Virus record (IMG/VR): IMGVR_UViG_3300036804_000175
Span: 1 to 46,129 of that record
Length of the DNA stretch: 46,129 nucleotides
Direction: 5' to 3' (one strand)
Origin: a virus
The notes under the pieces were generated by a model. The model made no database searches. It saw nothing but the letters and a program-made list of their open reading frames with translations, and was not told the origin of the DNA. Both the position numbers and the translations under genes were made by a program. Positions 31,539 to 38,707 of this stretch are shown in pieces. Within the stretch, counting starts at the first letter, position 1. Each line of letters opens with the position of its first letter.

Positions 31539-31799
31539 CTATGCTGCCTCTGCTGGCTTGCTTGCCTTCTTGTACATTCCATTGATGTTCATTTGACAGA
31601 TCTCGTCAATGGCTTGCTCGATAGATGAATCGATCTCCGTGTCTGGCAAATCAAGAGATACTTTTGAAATTCGTGCTAGTAGGCCAGGTGTGTCGTATCC
31701 TGCAGCACGATCCCATGAGTACCACTCATCGTAGTTCGTGAATGGATTCCATGGATTGTCAACAGTAGTTAGCATGTGCTCGACGTCGTCAACCATCAT
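31539..31799 (-). CDS. Small conserved partner downstream of phage RNA polymerase (86 aa)
   Basis: Acidic small protein with VEHMLTTVDNPWNPFTNYDE, WYSWDRAAGYDTPGLLARI and IEQAIDEICQMNINGMYKK. I recall this pattern directly after YonO-like polymerase genes in other phages. Its ATG overlaps the TGA of the polymerase gene, so the two are made together. It may be an accessory subunit of the polymerase; that is inference from conserved context. Confidence 0.8.
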   Translation of the reverse strand: MMVDDVEHMLTTVDNPWNPFTNYDEWYSWDRAAGYDTPGLLARISKVSLDLPDTEIDSSIEQAIDEICQMNINGMYKKASKPAEAA

Positions 31800-34456
31800 C
31801 CTCCTTCACGATGTAGTGCAGCGTTGAGTGTACTCACAGGTACGCCCAGCGAGTCCGCTATCTCTGCCTGGGTGTAACCAGATGCCAGCCTTGCTTTAGC
31901 TATAGCTAGCTTGGTAGAGGTCATCACTACCGAAGACCTAGGTGTGGCTAGTTCTCTAACACGATCAGCGTTAGCATTGTCTAGTATCTGACTGAGCTTG
32001 CTGCCACTGATGGCTCCTGCTTGGATCGCCTTCCACTCGGTATCAGTAATGCTAACCTGATTCTTCTTAGCGCCTACTCGTTCACGGGCAGCATTCAGCG
32101 CTTGGCCTTTGATCTTCTTAAGATCGGCGGCATCCATGTTGGGGTTATCCTGGCGCCTTGCTGTGACGATGGCGTTCGCCAGCAATTGTGCTTGACGTTC
32201 AAGAGGTTTATTCTTCAATGCTATGTTTAGTTTAGCATTGAGAGAGTTGACCTCAGAACGATACGTTTGTTTTGCGGTGGGGGAGTATTTCATAGATCCC
32301 GTTGACAGCGCTGCCTTTCGTGCTTCGTTTGCCAAAGATTTCAAAGCATTCGAATGATCAGCATAGATGTTCTCTATAGGCATGCCGCTTGACAAGGACC
32401 TAGCATCTTTGGCTTCAGCGAGTTTAGTGGATGATACGGTACGTACAATAGTACGGCCTTTAGCATCCTTGAACGACTCGCCTGTTTCTTCATAGACCTT
32501 TTGACCAGTCTTTGGATCTATAGGTCCACCTTTAGATGCAGATCTTAGTCTGCGATCAGGCACACGAACTTCAGAACTGGCTCTTGAAACAATGGTTGAT
32601 GCACCAGCCAGACGGCCTGTGGATCCACGGCCCTGATACTTCTCTTTAAGTGATGCAATTCCATTGTCGATGTAAGACTGCTTATAGTTTAGATTGTGCT
32701 TTTCGGCATCAATCACAACCATAGAATGACGGACTGCTCGAGCAAGTTCGTCAGGTCTGGCGCCCTTAATCGACATGTCTGTAATCAGGTTCGACACATC
32801 GCCCATCTGCTGTTGCTTTGCGCGTGCTGAGATAGGCTTCATGCCTTCATAGCCCGGATAACTTTCTTTGGGCTCGAAGCTCTTCAGTCCCGCGAGTGGT
32901 GCAGAAGTCTTGACTTCACGTTTGTTATTCGGTATAACGAGTACCGTATCGCCGTCAAAATCTGCGCCAGACAAACGTTCGGCCACTTTAGGATGAATGC
33001 CTACGGCATCTATCGCGTTGCCAAGAGCGGCCCTCGCATCGGCGTGTTTATTGTTTACCGTAACTTCCGGGATCTCGAACGGTCCGCCATGAGGAAAGCG
33101 AACTAGCGCTACCTTCTCACCATTACGGTAATTAGGCGCATAGACTTCGCCTTCTTTAAGTGTTTCGATTGGGAGAATTACATGAGTACCTTGTCGTGGC
33201 AGAGCAGCTGCTTTCAGATGCACAGATGCACTATCGGCACTATCAGCGAACTTTTCCAGAAGTGCCTTTCTCACCACTGGATTTGTGAGGCGTGTTATCT
33301 CGCTATACTCATCTCTGCGTGAGGCAAGAGCAAGATCCAGTTGGCGCCTCGCAAGGGCTGTGCTTTGTTTTGAAAGAACTTGACTAGACAGACTGCGACT
33401 CCAGTCTCTCCAGTCACCTTCTTCATTAACAATGTTCATTGGTGAAAGACGGCGCTTACCAGAAGAGTCCGTATAATGCCTCTGACGAACTGTGGCCCCA
33501 AACGGGTTGTCTTCTTCTTTTTGCGGCTTCATAGCGTCGAGCTTGTTGCCAGTGTTTCGCTTATTTGTGTTAAACATAAGATCTGTCCCAGCAGGCAGAT
33601 CATTCTTGTACATCGCCATACCTTTGAGGTAATGTGTACCGTCTACGGCGATGCGAACTTGTGCGTATCTCGATGCACCAAGTGAGATGTCATGAACACC
33701 GGGGCGCACGTAGATGACTCCATCGGCTTTGGCACCGCCGTCTTCGGCGTAGCGAACACCAATACGGCTAGAATTGACGTTGCGAGGAGGCTGGATACCG
33801 AGATATGTATGGCCGCCATCTTCGCTATATGCGGCAACCGACTTGATTCGTTCTGGGTTCTTGACGATGTCGACATACTTCGTTCCTGGTGGTGCAAGAA
33901 CCTTGATTGTGGTCTTTTTGCCCGTTCCGAGCTGATCGACCTGGACATTATGAACTTCAAAACCTTCTTCGCGAAGAACAGCGACAGATGTCGCAAGCTT
34001 AGTTGCAGTAATACCCAGATGGTTTTCTGTGCCTGCGCCTATGTCAAGGTATTTATCTTTGCCGACTTTGTCACGAAGCAGGTTAGATGTTGTTATTAGA
34101 ACATCTTTCCTGTCCGCGGTTGAGGGATTAAGCAATGCACGAACAGAGGACTCATTGATTCCACCTAGTCGTTCGCCAATAGCGGCATTTGACATTCCTT
34201 TTGCTTTTAGTCGAACAGCTTGCGCCGTATCAGCAGCACGAGTTTCGTTCTTAGCTATTGCTCTGGCAGCACGAAGAGCAGTTGTTGAAGTACTGAAACC
34301 AGCAGCGATCTGTGTTTCAGAGAGACCTTTTGATTTCAGGTCTTCAACATAACTCAGAAAGTTGCGGCTTTGCTCTACGCTTTGCCCTGATCCCCAGGGA
34401 TAACGGCCTGACCGGCGAAGAACGCCGTAGTGGTAAAGCTCTGCAGTATCGGTCAC
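31796..34456 (-). CDS. YonO-like phage-encoded RNA polymerase (886 aa)
   Basis: Probable single-chain DNA-directed RNA polymerase of the YonO/QDE-1-like double-psi beta-barrel class. The key site is GADFDGDTVLVIP (497-509), with the three metal-binding Asp residues 499, 501 and 503. Flanking family motifs: RFPHGGPFEIPEV (453-465) and SNLITDMSIKGARPDELARA (555-574) followed by RHSMVVIDAEKH. The N-terminus has two helix-turn-helix-like segments (about 37-70 and 78-110) and the C-terminus a third (YTQAEIADSLGVPVSTLNAA). It probably transcribes part of the phage genome. Enzyme activity is inferred from motifs. Confidence 0.8.
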   Translation of the reverse strand: MTDTAELYHYGVLRRSGRYPWGSGQSVEQSRNFLSYVEDLKSKGLSETQIAAGFSTSTTALRAARAIAKNETRAADTAQAVRLKAKGMSNAAIGERLGGINESSVRALLNPSTADRKDVLITTSNLLRDKVGKDKYLDIGAGTENHLGITATKLATSVAVLREEGFEVHNVQVDQLGTGKKTTIKVLAPPGTKYVDIVKNPERIKSVAAYSEDGGHTYLGIQPPRNVNSSRIGVRYAEDGGAKADGVIYVRPGVHDISLGASRYAQVRIAVDGTHYLKGMAMYKNDLPAGTDLMFNTNKRNTGNKLDAMKPQKEEDNPFGATVRQRHYTDSSGKRRLSPMNIVNEEGDWRDWSRSLSSQVLSKQSTALARRQLDLALASRRDEYSEITRLTNPVVRKALLEKFADSADSASVHLKAAALPRQGTHVILPIETLKEGEVYAPNYRNGEKVALVRFPHGGPFEIPEVTVNNKHADARAALGNAIDAVGIHPKVAERLSGADFDGDTVLVIPNNKREVKTSAPLAGLKSFEPKESYPGYEGMKPISARAKQQQMGDVSNLITDMSIKGARPDELARAVRHSMVVIDAEKHNLNYKQSYIDNGIASLKEKYQGRGSTGRLAGASTIVSRASSEVRVPDRRLRSASKGGPIDPKTGQKVYEETGESFKDAKGRTIVRTVSSTKLAEAKDARSLSSGMPIENIYADHSNALKSLANEARKAALSTGSMKYSPTAKQTYRSEVNSLNAKLNIALKNKPLERQAQLLANAIVTARRQDNPNMDAADLKKIKGQALNAARERVGAKKNQVSITDTEWKAIQAGAISGSKLSQILDNANADRVRELATPRSSVVMTSTKLAIAKARLASGYTQAEIADSLGVPVSTLNAALHREGG

Positions 34457-35010
34457 TACCCCCCCACTTTCATGTTCTCGATGTGCTGATCGAACACTAT
34501 TATCTTGCTCATGATATGAGCGACAGTGTCAACTTCAGGAATTGCAACCTGAATGTCATCGTTTTGATAGATTCTGAGTTCTATCTCAATTGCACCTGGC
34601 TTACAGGCATACTCGAGACAGAACAGCGCTGCATAAATTTCAAGCTGATGAACTGACCCATTAACCGCACCGGTCTTCAGGTCATGAATTCGCAAAAGAT
34701 CTTTAGAGAAAGAAATAGCGTCAGAAGTGCCAAAACAATTAGGCGAATAGAAGAGAACTTGCTCAGTAGTCATGCGGTAACCTATTGCATCATTGACGTA
34801 CATGTTAAGCGTCTTGCTAGATCGCGGAAGTTTAATGCCCAGGCGAATCGCATTGTGAGCGAAAGCGTGAAGCTCAGTTCCTCTTCTTGCTGCTTGTGCA
34901 TTAGTGTAAGACTCAGCCAGCTTGTCTGCGTCGTAGTTTATCCAGTGATACTTGCTGGCGGACAGAAAGGCGTGCTGGCCTACGAGATCCAAATGCGAGT
35001 TGAAGTTCAT
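34456..35010 (-). CDS. RecB/Cas4-like PD-(D/E)XK nuclease (184 aa)
   Basis: Nuclease core in order: HAFLSASKYHW (13-23), RGTELHAFA (His48), GTSDA with Asp97, IHDLKTG with Asp110/Lys112 and QLEIYA with Gln122/Tyr126. This GTxD - DxK - QxxxY series is the RecB/Cas4 exonuclease signature. There is no four-cysteine iron-sulfur site as in true Cas4. It likely acts in phage recombination or replication. ATG at 35010 is preferred; 35019 is an alternative. Its end touches the polymerase start. Confidence 0.8.
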   Translation of the reverse strand: MNFNSHLDLVGQHAFLSASKYHWINYDADKLAESYTNAQAARRGTELHAFAHNAIRLGIKLPRSSKTLNMYVNDAIGYRMTTEQVLFYSPNCFGTSDAISFSKDLLRIHDLKTGAVNGSVHQLEIYAALFCLEYACKPGAIEIELRIYQNDDIQVAIPEVDTVAHIMSKIIVFDQHIENMKVGG

Positions 35011-35224
35011 GCAGGACATCTTTCTCGTTTGCGCAGTTGATGAATGATGCAAAAGACATGGCATCCATCAAATCCACGTAATATTCCTGATTAGGCTGCA
35101 GTGGAGATCTGGGACTGTCCTTGCATTCGAGTGCGGCCCACATACTACGCCATAGCACAAGAAGGTCGGGAACACCTTGAAGATAGTTGGGATCATTCTT
35201 CAGTATTACGCAGCCCGGAAACAT
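34913..35224 (-). CDS. VRR-NUC-like nuclease (103 aa, probably longer)
   Basis: Small PD-(D/E)XK nuclease of the VRR-NUC (Holliday-junction resolvase-like) type: GVPDLLVLW with Asp20, WAALECKDS with Glu33/Lys35, then QPNQEYYVDLMDAMSFASF. Residues upstream of the first ATG, ESQFQASIINKLRN, continue in frame and look like the family's N-terminus, beginning right after an ATA codon at 35269 that has GGGGGTGA at good spacing. The real protein may be 118 residues with ATA as start. Overlaps the next nuclease gene by 98 bases. Confidence 0.75.
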   Translation of the reverse strand: MFPGCVILKNDPNYLQGVPDLLVLWRSMWAALECKDSPRSPLQPNQEYYVDLMDAMSFASFINCANEKDVLHELQLAFGSRRPARLSVRQQVSLDKLRRRQAG

Positions 35225-35287
35225 GTTCCGCAGCTTGTTAATGATAGATGCCTGGAATTGGCTTTCTATCTAGCTCACCCCCTGACT

Positions 35288-35401
35288 TTATGCCCGAACC
35301 ATTCCCAGCAGTGCAGGGGGGAAGATCACCGCTGAGAACGGCCCGGACGTGTTTAGATGATCCGCGTCGGTTAGAAACTCCGATACTAGAGCATTGCGCA
35401 T
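35288..35401 (-). CDS. Possible small protein (37 aa)
   Basis: An ATG frame of 37 codons with GAGG close to the start, between hairpin 35423-35456 and the VRR-NUC gene. The product begins MRNALVSEFLTDADH and ends ALLGMVRA. Protein-like composition is the only support; it could be chance. Confidence 0.25.
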   Translation of the reverse strand: MRNALVSEFLTDADHLNTSGPFSAVIFPPALLGMVRA

Positions 35402-35422
35402 CACCTCGCTTAACAAAAGATC

Positions 35423-35456
35423 AGAGGACCAGTCTGCTAATTAGCAGGCGTCCTCT
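35423..35456 (-). terminator. Hairpin with T-run right after promoter copy f
   Basis: On the minus strand AGAGGAC and GTCCTCT form an outer 7-bp stem and CTGCT/AGCAG an inner stem; GATCTTTTGTT follows. It starts within a few bases of the transcription start expected from promoter 35466-35491, so the promoter would make an RNA of roughly 45 nt unless read-through occurs. Confidence 0.65.
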
Positions 35457-35465
35457 ATTCCTTCT

Positions 35466-35491
35466 ATTATAGTCCCAGATTTTCTCGCGAG
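35466..35491 (-). promoter_or_regulatory. Phage promoter-like motif, copy f
   Basis: Minus strand: CTCGCGA, 13-bp gap, TATAAT, then AGAA. It lies upstream of hairpin 35423-35456 and of the nuclease and RNA polymerase genes, and could drive them if the hairpin is passed. Confidence 0.8.
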
Positions 35492-35743
35492 TAAACAGAC
35501 ATTAAGGCGGATAATTCCCTACTAGATTGGTAGAGTGTGCGAAAGTGCGACTTTTTTTTGTAAAAGAGTTCAAAACTAGATTATGTGCGTTTCCCTATAT
35601 ATTATACTACTACTACTACTACTATAGTAATAATAATAACACAACTAGCACATTCACACGCTGACCTGCATCTTTATCAAGAAAAAAGGTCAACAAAAGT
35701 AGCACATTGCGCGGATTTTAATAGCGCAAAAGTCCATAATGTC
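35492..35743. other. AT-rich non-coding region with triplet repeats, possible origin
   Basis: There is no supported gene in these 252 bp. The region is AT-rich and holds a microsatellite (about 35612-35640): five ACT units followed by four TAA/AAT units. It also has two ACTAGATT copies (about 35520 and 35574), two TAGCACATT copies (about 35648 and 35699), homopolymer T and A runs and a GCGC...GCGC dyad near 35710-35728. An easily melted, repeat-bearing stretch beside a helicase gene suggests a replication origin or control region. Confidence 0.4.
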
Positions 35744-36895
35744 CTATTGTGAGCCAGACAACTGTTTTAGTGCATTTGTCTCATTGAACTCACGTTTGCT
35801 AGAAAGCGCGGAAAAAAGCGCACAGTCTATCCCGCTCTGGGACCGAAACACGTAGTAATACAGGTCTATGTATGGGGTGTTAAGGCGGTCAATGCGTCCT
35901 TTCGCTTGTTCTGTCGCTCTGTACGAGTAGTTCATGGAGTAGAACACGATAGTATCCGTGGTTATGCAGTTCCACCCTTCAGCCCCGGCAGCATACTGAA
36001 CGAGGTAGACCCACTCATCTCCATCTGGAACAGGTTCATGATTGTGGCCATTCCACTCAGCCACCTTCACGTAGTCCAGAAGGTCCCGGAGCATTTCGAG
36101 CTCGTAGTCGAAGTTGTAGAAGATGATCATCCGCGGGTGAGTGATCATAAGATTCTTGATGTTGTCTATCCGTGACGGGTCCAGATTGACAACCCGGCGC
36201 AGGAGACTGAACAACTCACTCACATTGCGGATGGGCCGGCCTTCGAGATAGTTCCATCTTCTCTTCCACACGGTGCTGTACAGTTCCCGGTTATACTCTG
36301 CGAACACGTCAATTGTATGGCGGACTGTTGTTCTCTTGTACGGCATCTCCACAAGTATGCTCCTAAGATGCTCAGTCAGTTTGCGTGTCTCCAGAAACCT
36401 CTCCACTTTCGGGAACTTTGCCCATCTGCTGAAGACAACGTGCTCTCTGCAGAATTCGGTTCTTGTGGAGTAAAAGCCATTCGCCAAGAACACTGGGATA
36501 TAGTCCATCCAGGTGTCCCCCGGTGTAGCACTCAGGAGAATCCACTCGTTCTTTCTGGTGACCTTCAGGAACGCTTTCACCCATATGCCAGATCCCACCA
36601 CTCTCTGCTCGTCGAAGATGAAAAACGCGTCTTCCACATCTTCATAGTTTATCAAGTTGTTCCATGAGTCGACGATTGGCTCGACTCCATACAGCAATGC
36701 TTCTGCCTGCCAGTCCCCGCTGTCACGTTTTTTAGATGTCGTGATGACATATAGTTTCACCCAGGGTGCAAGAGTAACATAGTACGCCATAGCGGTTCTT
36801 GACTTACCTGTCCCGACGCCTCCCTTCAGGATCTTCCCGTTACTGAGCTCGTCGACTGCCTTCTGCTGGTGTGGCATAAGTGGTGGATTGATCAT
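35744..36895 (-). CDS. SF2 DNA helicase (383 aa)
   Basis: Superfamily 2 helicase with the two RecA-like lobes: Walker A GGVGTGKS (25-32), motif Ia near KLYVITTSKKRD, motif II DEQR (95-98), motif III SAT (122-124) and motif VI QAKGRIDR (330-337). The motif II DEQR and the SNF2-type order match phage helicases of the DEAD/H group. At 383 residues it is compact. ATG at 36895 shares its A with the TGA of the zinc-ribbon gene (TGATG). Likely acts in phage replication or recombination. Confidence 0.9.
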   Translation of the reverse strand: MINPPLMPHQQKAVDELSNGKILKGGVGTGKSRTAMAYYVTLAPWVKLYVITTSKKRDSGDWQAEALLYGVEPIVDSWNNLINYEDVEDAFFIFDEQRVVGSGIWVKAFLKVTRKNEWILLSATPGDTWMDYIPVFLANGFYSTRTEFCREHVVFSRWAKFPKVERFLETRKLTEHLRSILVEMPYKRTTVRHTIDVFAEYNRELYSTVWKRRWNYLEGRPIRNVSELFSLLRRVVNLDPSRIDNIKNLMITHPRMIIFYNFDYELEMLRDLLDYVKVAEWNGHNHEPVPDGDEWVYLVQYAAGAEGWNCITTDTIVFYSMNYSYRATEQAKGRIDRLNTPYIDLYYYVFRSQSGIDCALFSALSSKREFNETNALKQLSGSQ

Positions 36896-37023
36896 CAGCG
36901 GTTCCTTTGCCGGCGTCTGCGCTTACCACACTGCAGACATTTCCAGTTACCAGACAGCTTTCCGTTCTTCCATTGCAGCCACGAATGAATTCCGCTCGGG
37001 TAAAGTGAATTAGGGCAGCTCAC
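36895..37023 (-). CDS. Zinc-ribbon-like mini-protein (42 aa)
   Basis: A 42-residue protein encoded from GTG at 37023, with AAAGGA upstream, to a TGA overlapping the helicase start. It has WLQWKNGKLSGNWKCLQCGK with a CxxC pair at 29-32, a further Cys at 3 and His at 13, and a strongly basic tail (RRRRQRNR). This suits a DNA- or RNA-binding zinc ribbon, perhaps working with the helicase. It overlaps the 93-aa gene by 14 bases. Too small for routine gene finders. Confidence 0.65.
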   Translation of the reverse strand: MSCPNSLYPSGIHSWLQWKNGKLSGNWKCLQCGKRRRRQRNR

Positions 37024-37291
37024 TTTCTTTCCTTTCATTACCGGCTGCAAGATTGTCTTTCAGGAACCTTACTACGTCGCTGGGATCGCCTCCATCTTCC
37101 AGAAAGCTTATTACACCGACAGCGCAGCCATTCCATCCTTCGGTAAGCGAGAGGTGCTGTACTTCTGCCACAGTGCTGGTCATGACTTCTTGCCAGATCT
37201 TGTAGCACTTTGTGAGTTTTCGTTCTCCCAGAAGCCCCGTTACTATTACAGCAACAATCACGAGAACAGCTTCCATTACCGCAGTGTTCAT
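37010..37291 (-). CDS. Small membrane protein, paralog of next gene upstream (93 aa)
   Basis: N-terminal membrane helix (about 4-22, AVMEAVLVIVAVIVTGLLG) followed by ERKLTKCYKIW and a helical soluble part with EGWNGCAVGVISFLEDGGDP. The same layout (membrane helix, L-x-ERK, a WxxC middle and a VxxxLK end) occurs in the 83-aa protein at 37339-37590, so the pair arose by duplication. Function unknown. Confidence 0.7.
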   Translation of the reverse strand: MNTAVMEAVLVIVAVIVTGLLGERKLTKCYKIWQEVMTSTVAEVQHLSLTEGWNGCAVGVISFLEDGGDPSDVVRFLKDNLAAGNERKESELP

Positions 37292-37313
37292 AGCATTCCT
37301 TTCTTAAAACTAA

Positions 37314-37333
37314 GAGCCCCAGTTACAGGGCTC
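37314..37333 (-). terminator. Terminator after the 83-aa gene
   Basis: GAGCCC (37314-37319) and GGGCTC (37328-37333) form a stem with an 8-base loop; on the minus strand TTAGTTTTAAG follows. It lies between the paralogous 83-aa and 93-aa genes. Confidence 0.6.
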
Positions 37334-37338
37334 ATTAG

Positions 37339-37590
37339 CTACTTTTCAGTCTTCAGCATTGCTTTGAGGACGTTATGAAGCGATTCATTTGATCCTTCGA
37401 ACTCGAGCATGTATTTTGCACAGTCATCCCATCCCTGATGAAAAGACGTAGTGTGCGCGTTGCTCACTTCGAATGACTTTTCTTTAAGCCATTTCTCGTG
37501 AAGGCGTGCAATCTTACGCTCTTCGAGCAGGATTGTCAGGATTACTGTAAATACGAACACGAATACGACGGCTACAGATATTGCTATCAT
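37339..37590 (-). CDS. Small membrane protein in promoter cassette (83 aa)
   Basis: N-terminal membrane helix (2-22, IAISVAVVFVFVFTVILTIL), then LEERKIARLHEKWLKEK and a helical end with SFHQGWDDCAKYMLEFEG. Paralog of the 93-aa protein. ATG at 37590 has AAAGGA upstream; in-frame ATGs further up lie within the promoter. The cassette is promoter copy g (37616-37641), gene, terminator 37314-37333. Unknown function; the position suggests early expression. Confidence 0.7.
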   Translation of the reverse strand: MIAISVAVVFVFVFTVILTILLEERKIARLHEKWLKEKSFEVSNAHTTSFHQGWDDCAKYMLEFEGSNESLHNVLKAMLKTEK

Positions 37591-37615
37591 GTCTGTTCCT
37601 TTCAGTAATGGGTTC

Positions 37616-37641
37616 ATTATAGGACCAGTAAAACCTGCGAA
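37616..37641 (-). promoter_or_regulatory. Phage promoter-like motif, copy g
   Basis: Minus strand: TTCGCAG, 13-bp gap, TATAAT, GAA. The left box is the weakest match but the gap and the TATAATGAA end are perfect. It directly precedes the 83-aa gene. Confidence 0.7.
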
Positions 37642-37692
37642 ACAGATAGCCCCGGGCAACCTGGGCCAGAGGACAGGATCCGGAGACCCCAT

Positions 37693-37935
37693 CCCCTGGC
37701 GCTAACTAATTGGTTGTGACATACGGATGACGTCGGTGCCATTCATTGTTCAGTGGTAACTACGGTGGTTGTGCAGTAACATACCTCTGCCCTCCTTAAG
37801 TCCGTAGTCGGTCTGGCAATGTGTTCCACTTAAGCCACCCTGATGTACGGCGGCGGACGATAGCTTAAGCGTCTATAAAACCCGCGCTATTGATGTGCCC
37901 AGAACAGGGTCCAGGCTTAATCTTCTCAGGGAAAA
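37693..37935. other. Intergenic region with three evenly spaced CTTAAG palindromes
   Basis: No supported gene. CTTAAG occurs at 37795-37800, 37829-37834 and 37864-37869, spaced 34 and 35 bp, a regular series that could bind a dimeric protein. On the minus strand a GGAGG precedes an ATG with only ten codons, perhaps a leader peptide. I see no clear tRNA or phage promoter motif here. Confidence 0.35.
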
Positions 37936-38301
37936 TTAGTGCTGAACCGGCGTGCCGGGAACATTCTCTGAAGGTGCCTCCGGCGTGGGTGTAGTGCCAG
38001 TCGGGGTCACCTCTTCCACGACACTTCCCGTGGTTCCGGCCGTGGTGTCCTGTACCGGAGCGGTGGGCGCCGGCGGCGGGTTCTCCATCGAGGTTTCAGC
38101 AACGCTGACGTCGGTCTTCACGTCCTGCACGGCCTCCTCCCCGAGCTGCTCCGCCTGCTGCGTGCCGTCCCGCCTGACGTTGTGCCAGACCAAGTCGGCG
38201 AAGGACTCCATCTCGCTGACGAAGCTCGCGAATGACGGGTGCTTGGCGGCGATCTTCTCGATCTCCTGGCGAGCGGTGTTGGACAGGCTGTCCAGTCCCA
38301 T
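37936..38301 (-). CDS. Hypothetical protein with Pro/Thr-rich tail (121 aa)
   Basis: The N-terminal helical part (1-55, TARQEIEKIAAKHPSFASFV then FADLVWHNVRRDG) is followed by a long low-complexity Thr/Pro/Glu tail (about 70-121) without structure. No membrane segment. ATG at 38301 has AAAGGA upstream. I recognise no family; the tail could serve as a flexible linker for interaction. Confidence 0.6.
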   Translation of the reverse strand: MGLDSLSNTARQEIEKIAAKHPSFASFVSEMESFADLVWHNVRRDGTQQAEQLGEEAVQDVKTDVSVAETSMENPPPAPTAPVQDTTAGTTGSVVEEVTPTGTTPTPEAPSENVPGTPVQH

Positions 38302-38353
38302 GATGATCCTTTCTTGTTGTGGGTTTTCCAGGGGGTGGGGGTTTGTTTGCGGA

Positions 38354-38707
38354 CTAGCTGTGGTCGCTGGGCTTTCTCAGGCCTTCCAGAAAGCCGGCGT
38401 GCAGTACGGCGCTGTTCTTGCTCTCCCACAGCTTGCGGAGAGCTTCTGTGAGCTCCGGGCCGCTTCGCATGTGGTCCACGAGATACTGGCCGAGCTCGGC
38501 GAACTGCTTGGACACTTCCCGCAGCTCCGGCGGAAGATGACCGTAGCCGAAGTGCCTGGCCATGTGCTGAACCGACTGGTGGTGGTTGAGCGAGACCTGA
38601 AGGCCGTAGCTCAGATCCCTGGGTGCATCCTGATTCTCTTCTCCCACTTTTCCTTCTTTCTGTGCGACCGGTTTCCATTCTCCGTACTGGTTCATTCTGC
38701 GGGTCAA
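38354..38707 (-). CDS. Acb2/Tad1-like hairpin-domain protein candidate (117 aa)
   Basis: Residues 40-110 are helical: HHQSVQHMARHFGYGHLPP, LREVSKQFAELGQYLVDHM and GPELTEALRKLWESKNSAVL. This layout (an aromatic-Pro entry, two helices, then a Ser/Gly-x-Glu...ALxxLxExK helix) resembles the Acb2/Tad1 hairpin family that sponges cyclic nucleotides to block CBASS and Thoeris defence, and also a common actinobacterial/actinophage family of unknown function. The link is pattern similarity only. The TTG start at 38707 overlaps the previous stop (TTGA) with AGGAGG upstream. Confidence 0.6.
   Translation of the reverse strand: MTRRMNQYGEWKPVAQKEGKVGEENQDAPRDLSYGLQVSLNHHQSVQHMARHFGYGHLPPELREVSKQFAELGQYLVDHMRSGPELTEALRKLWESKNSAVLHAGFLEGLRKPSDHS

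Noticed and set aside
29135-31799. Integration module (integrase, attP, repressor)
   Set aside because: No tyrosine or serine recombinase motifs, no repressor-like gene pair and no attachment core were found anywhere in the genome.
35612-35640. CRISPR-like array
   Set aside because: The repeats are three-base units without spacers; it is a microsatellite.
37693-37935. tRNA gene
   Set aside because: No T-loop or acceptor pairing consistent with a cloverleaf could be found on either strand.
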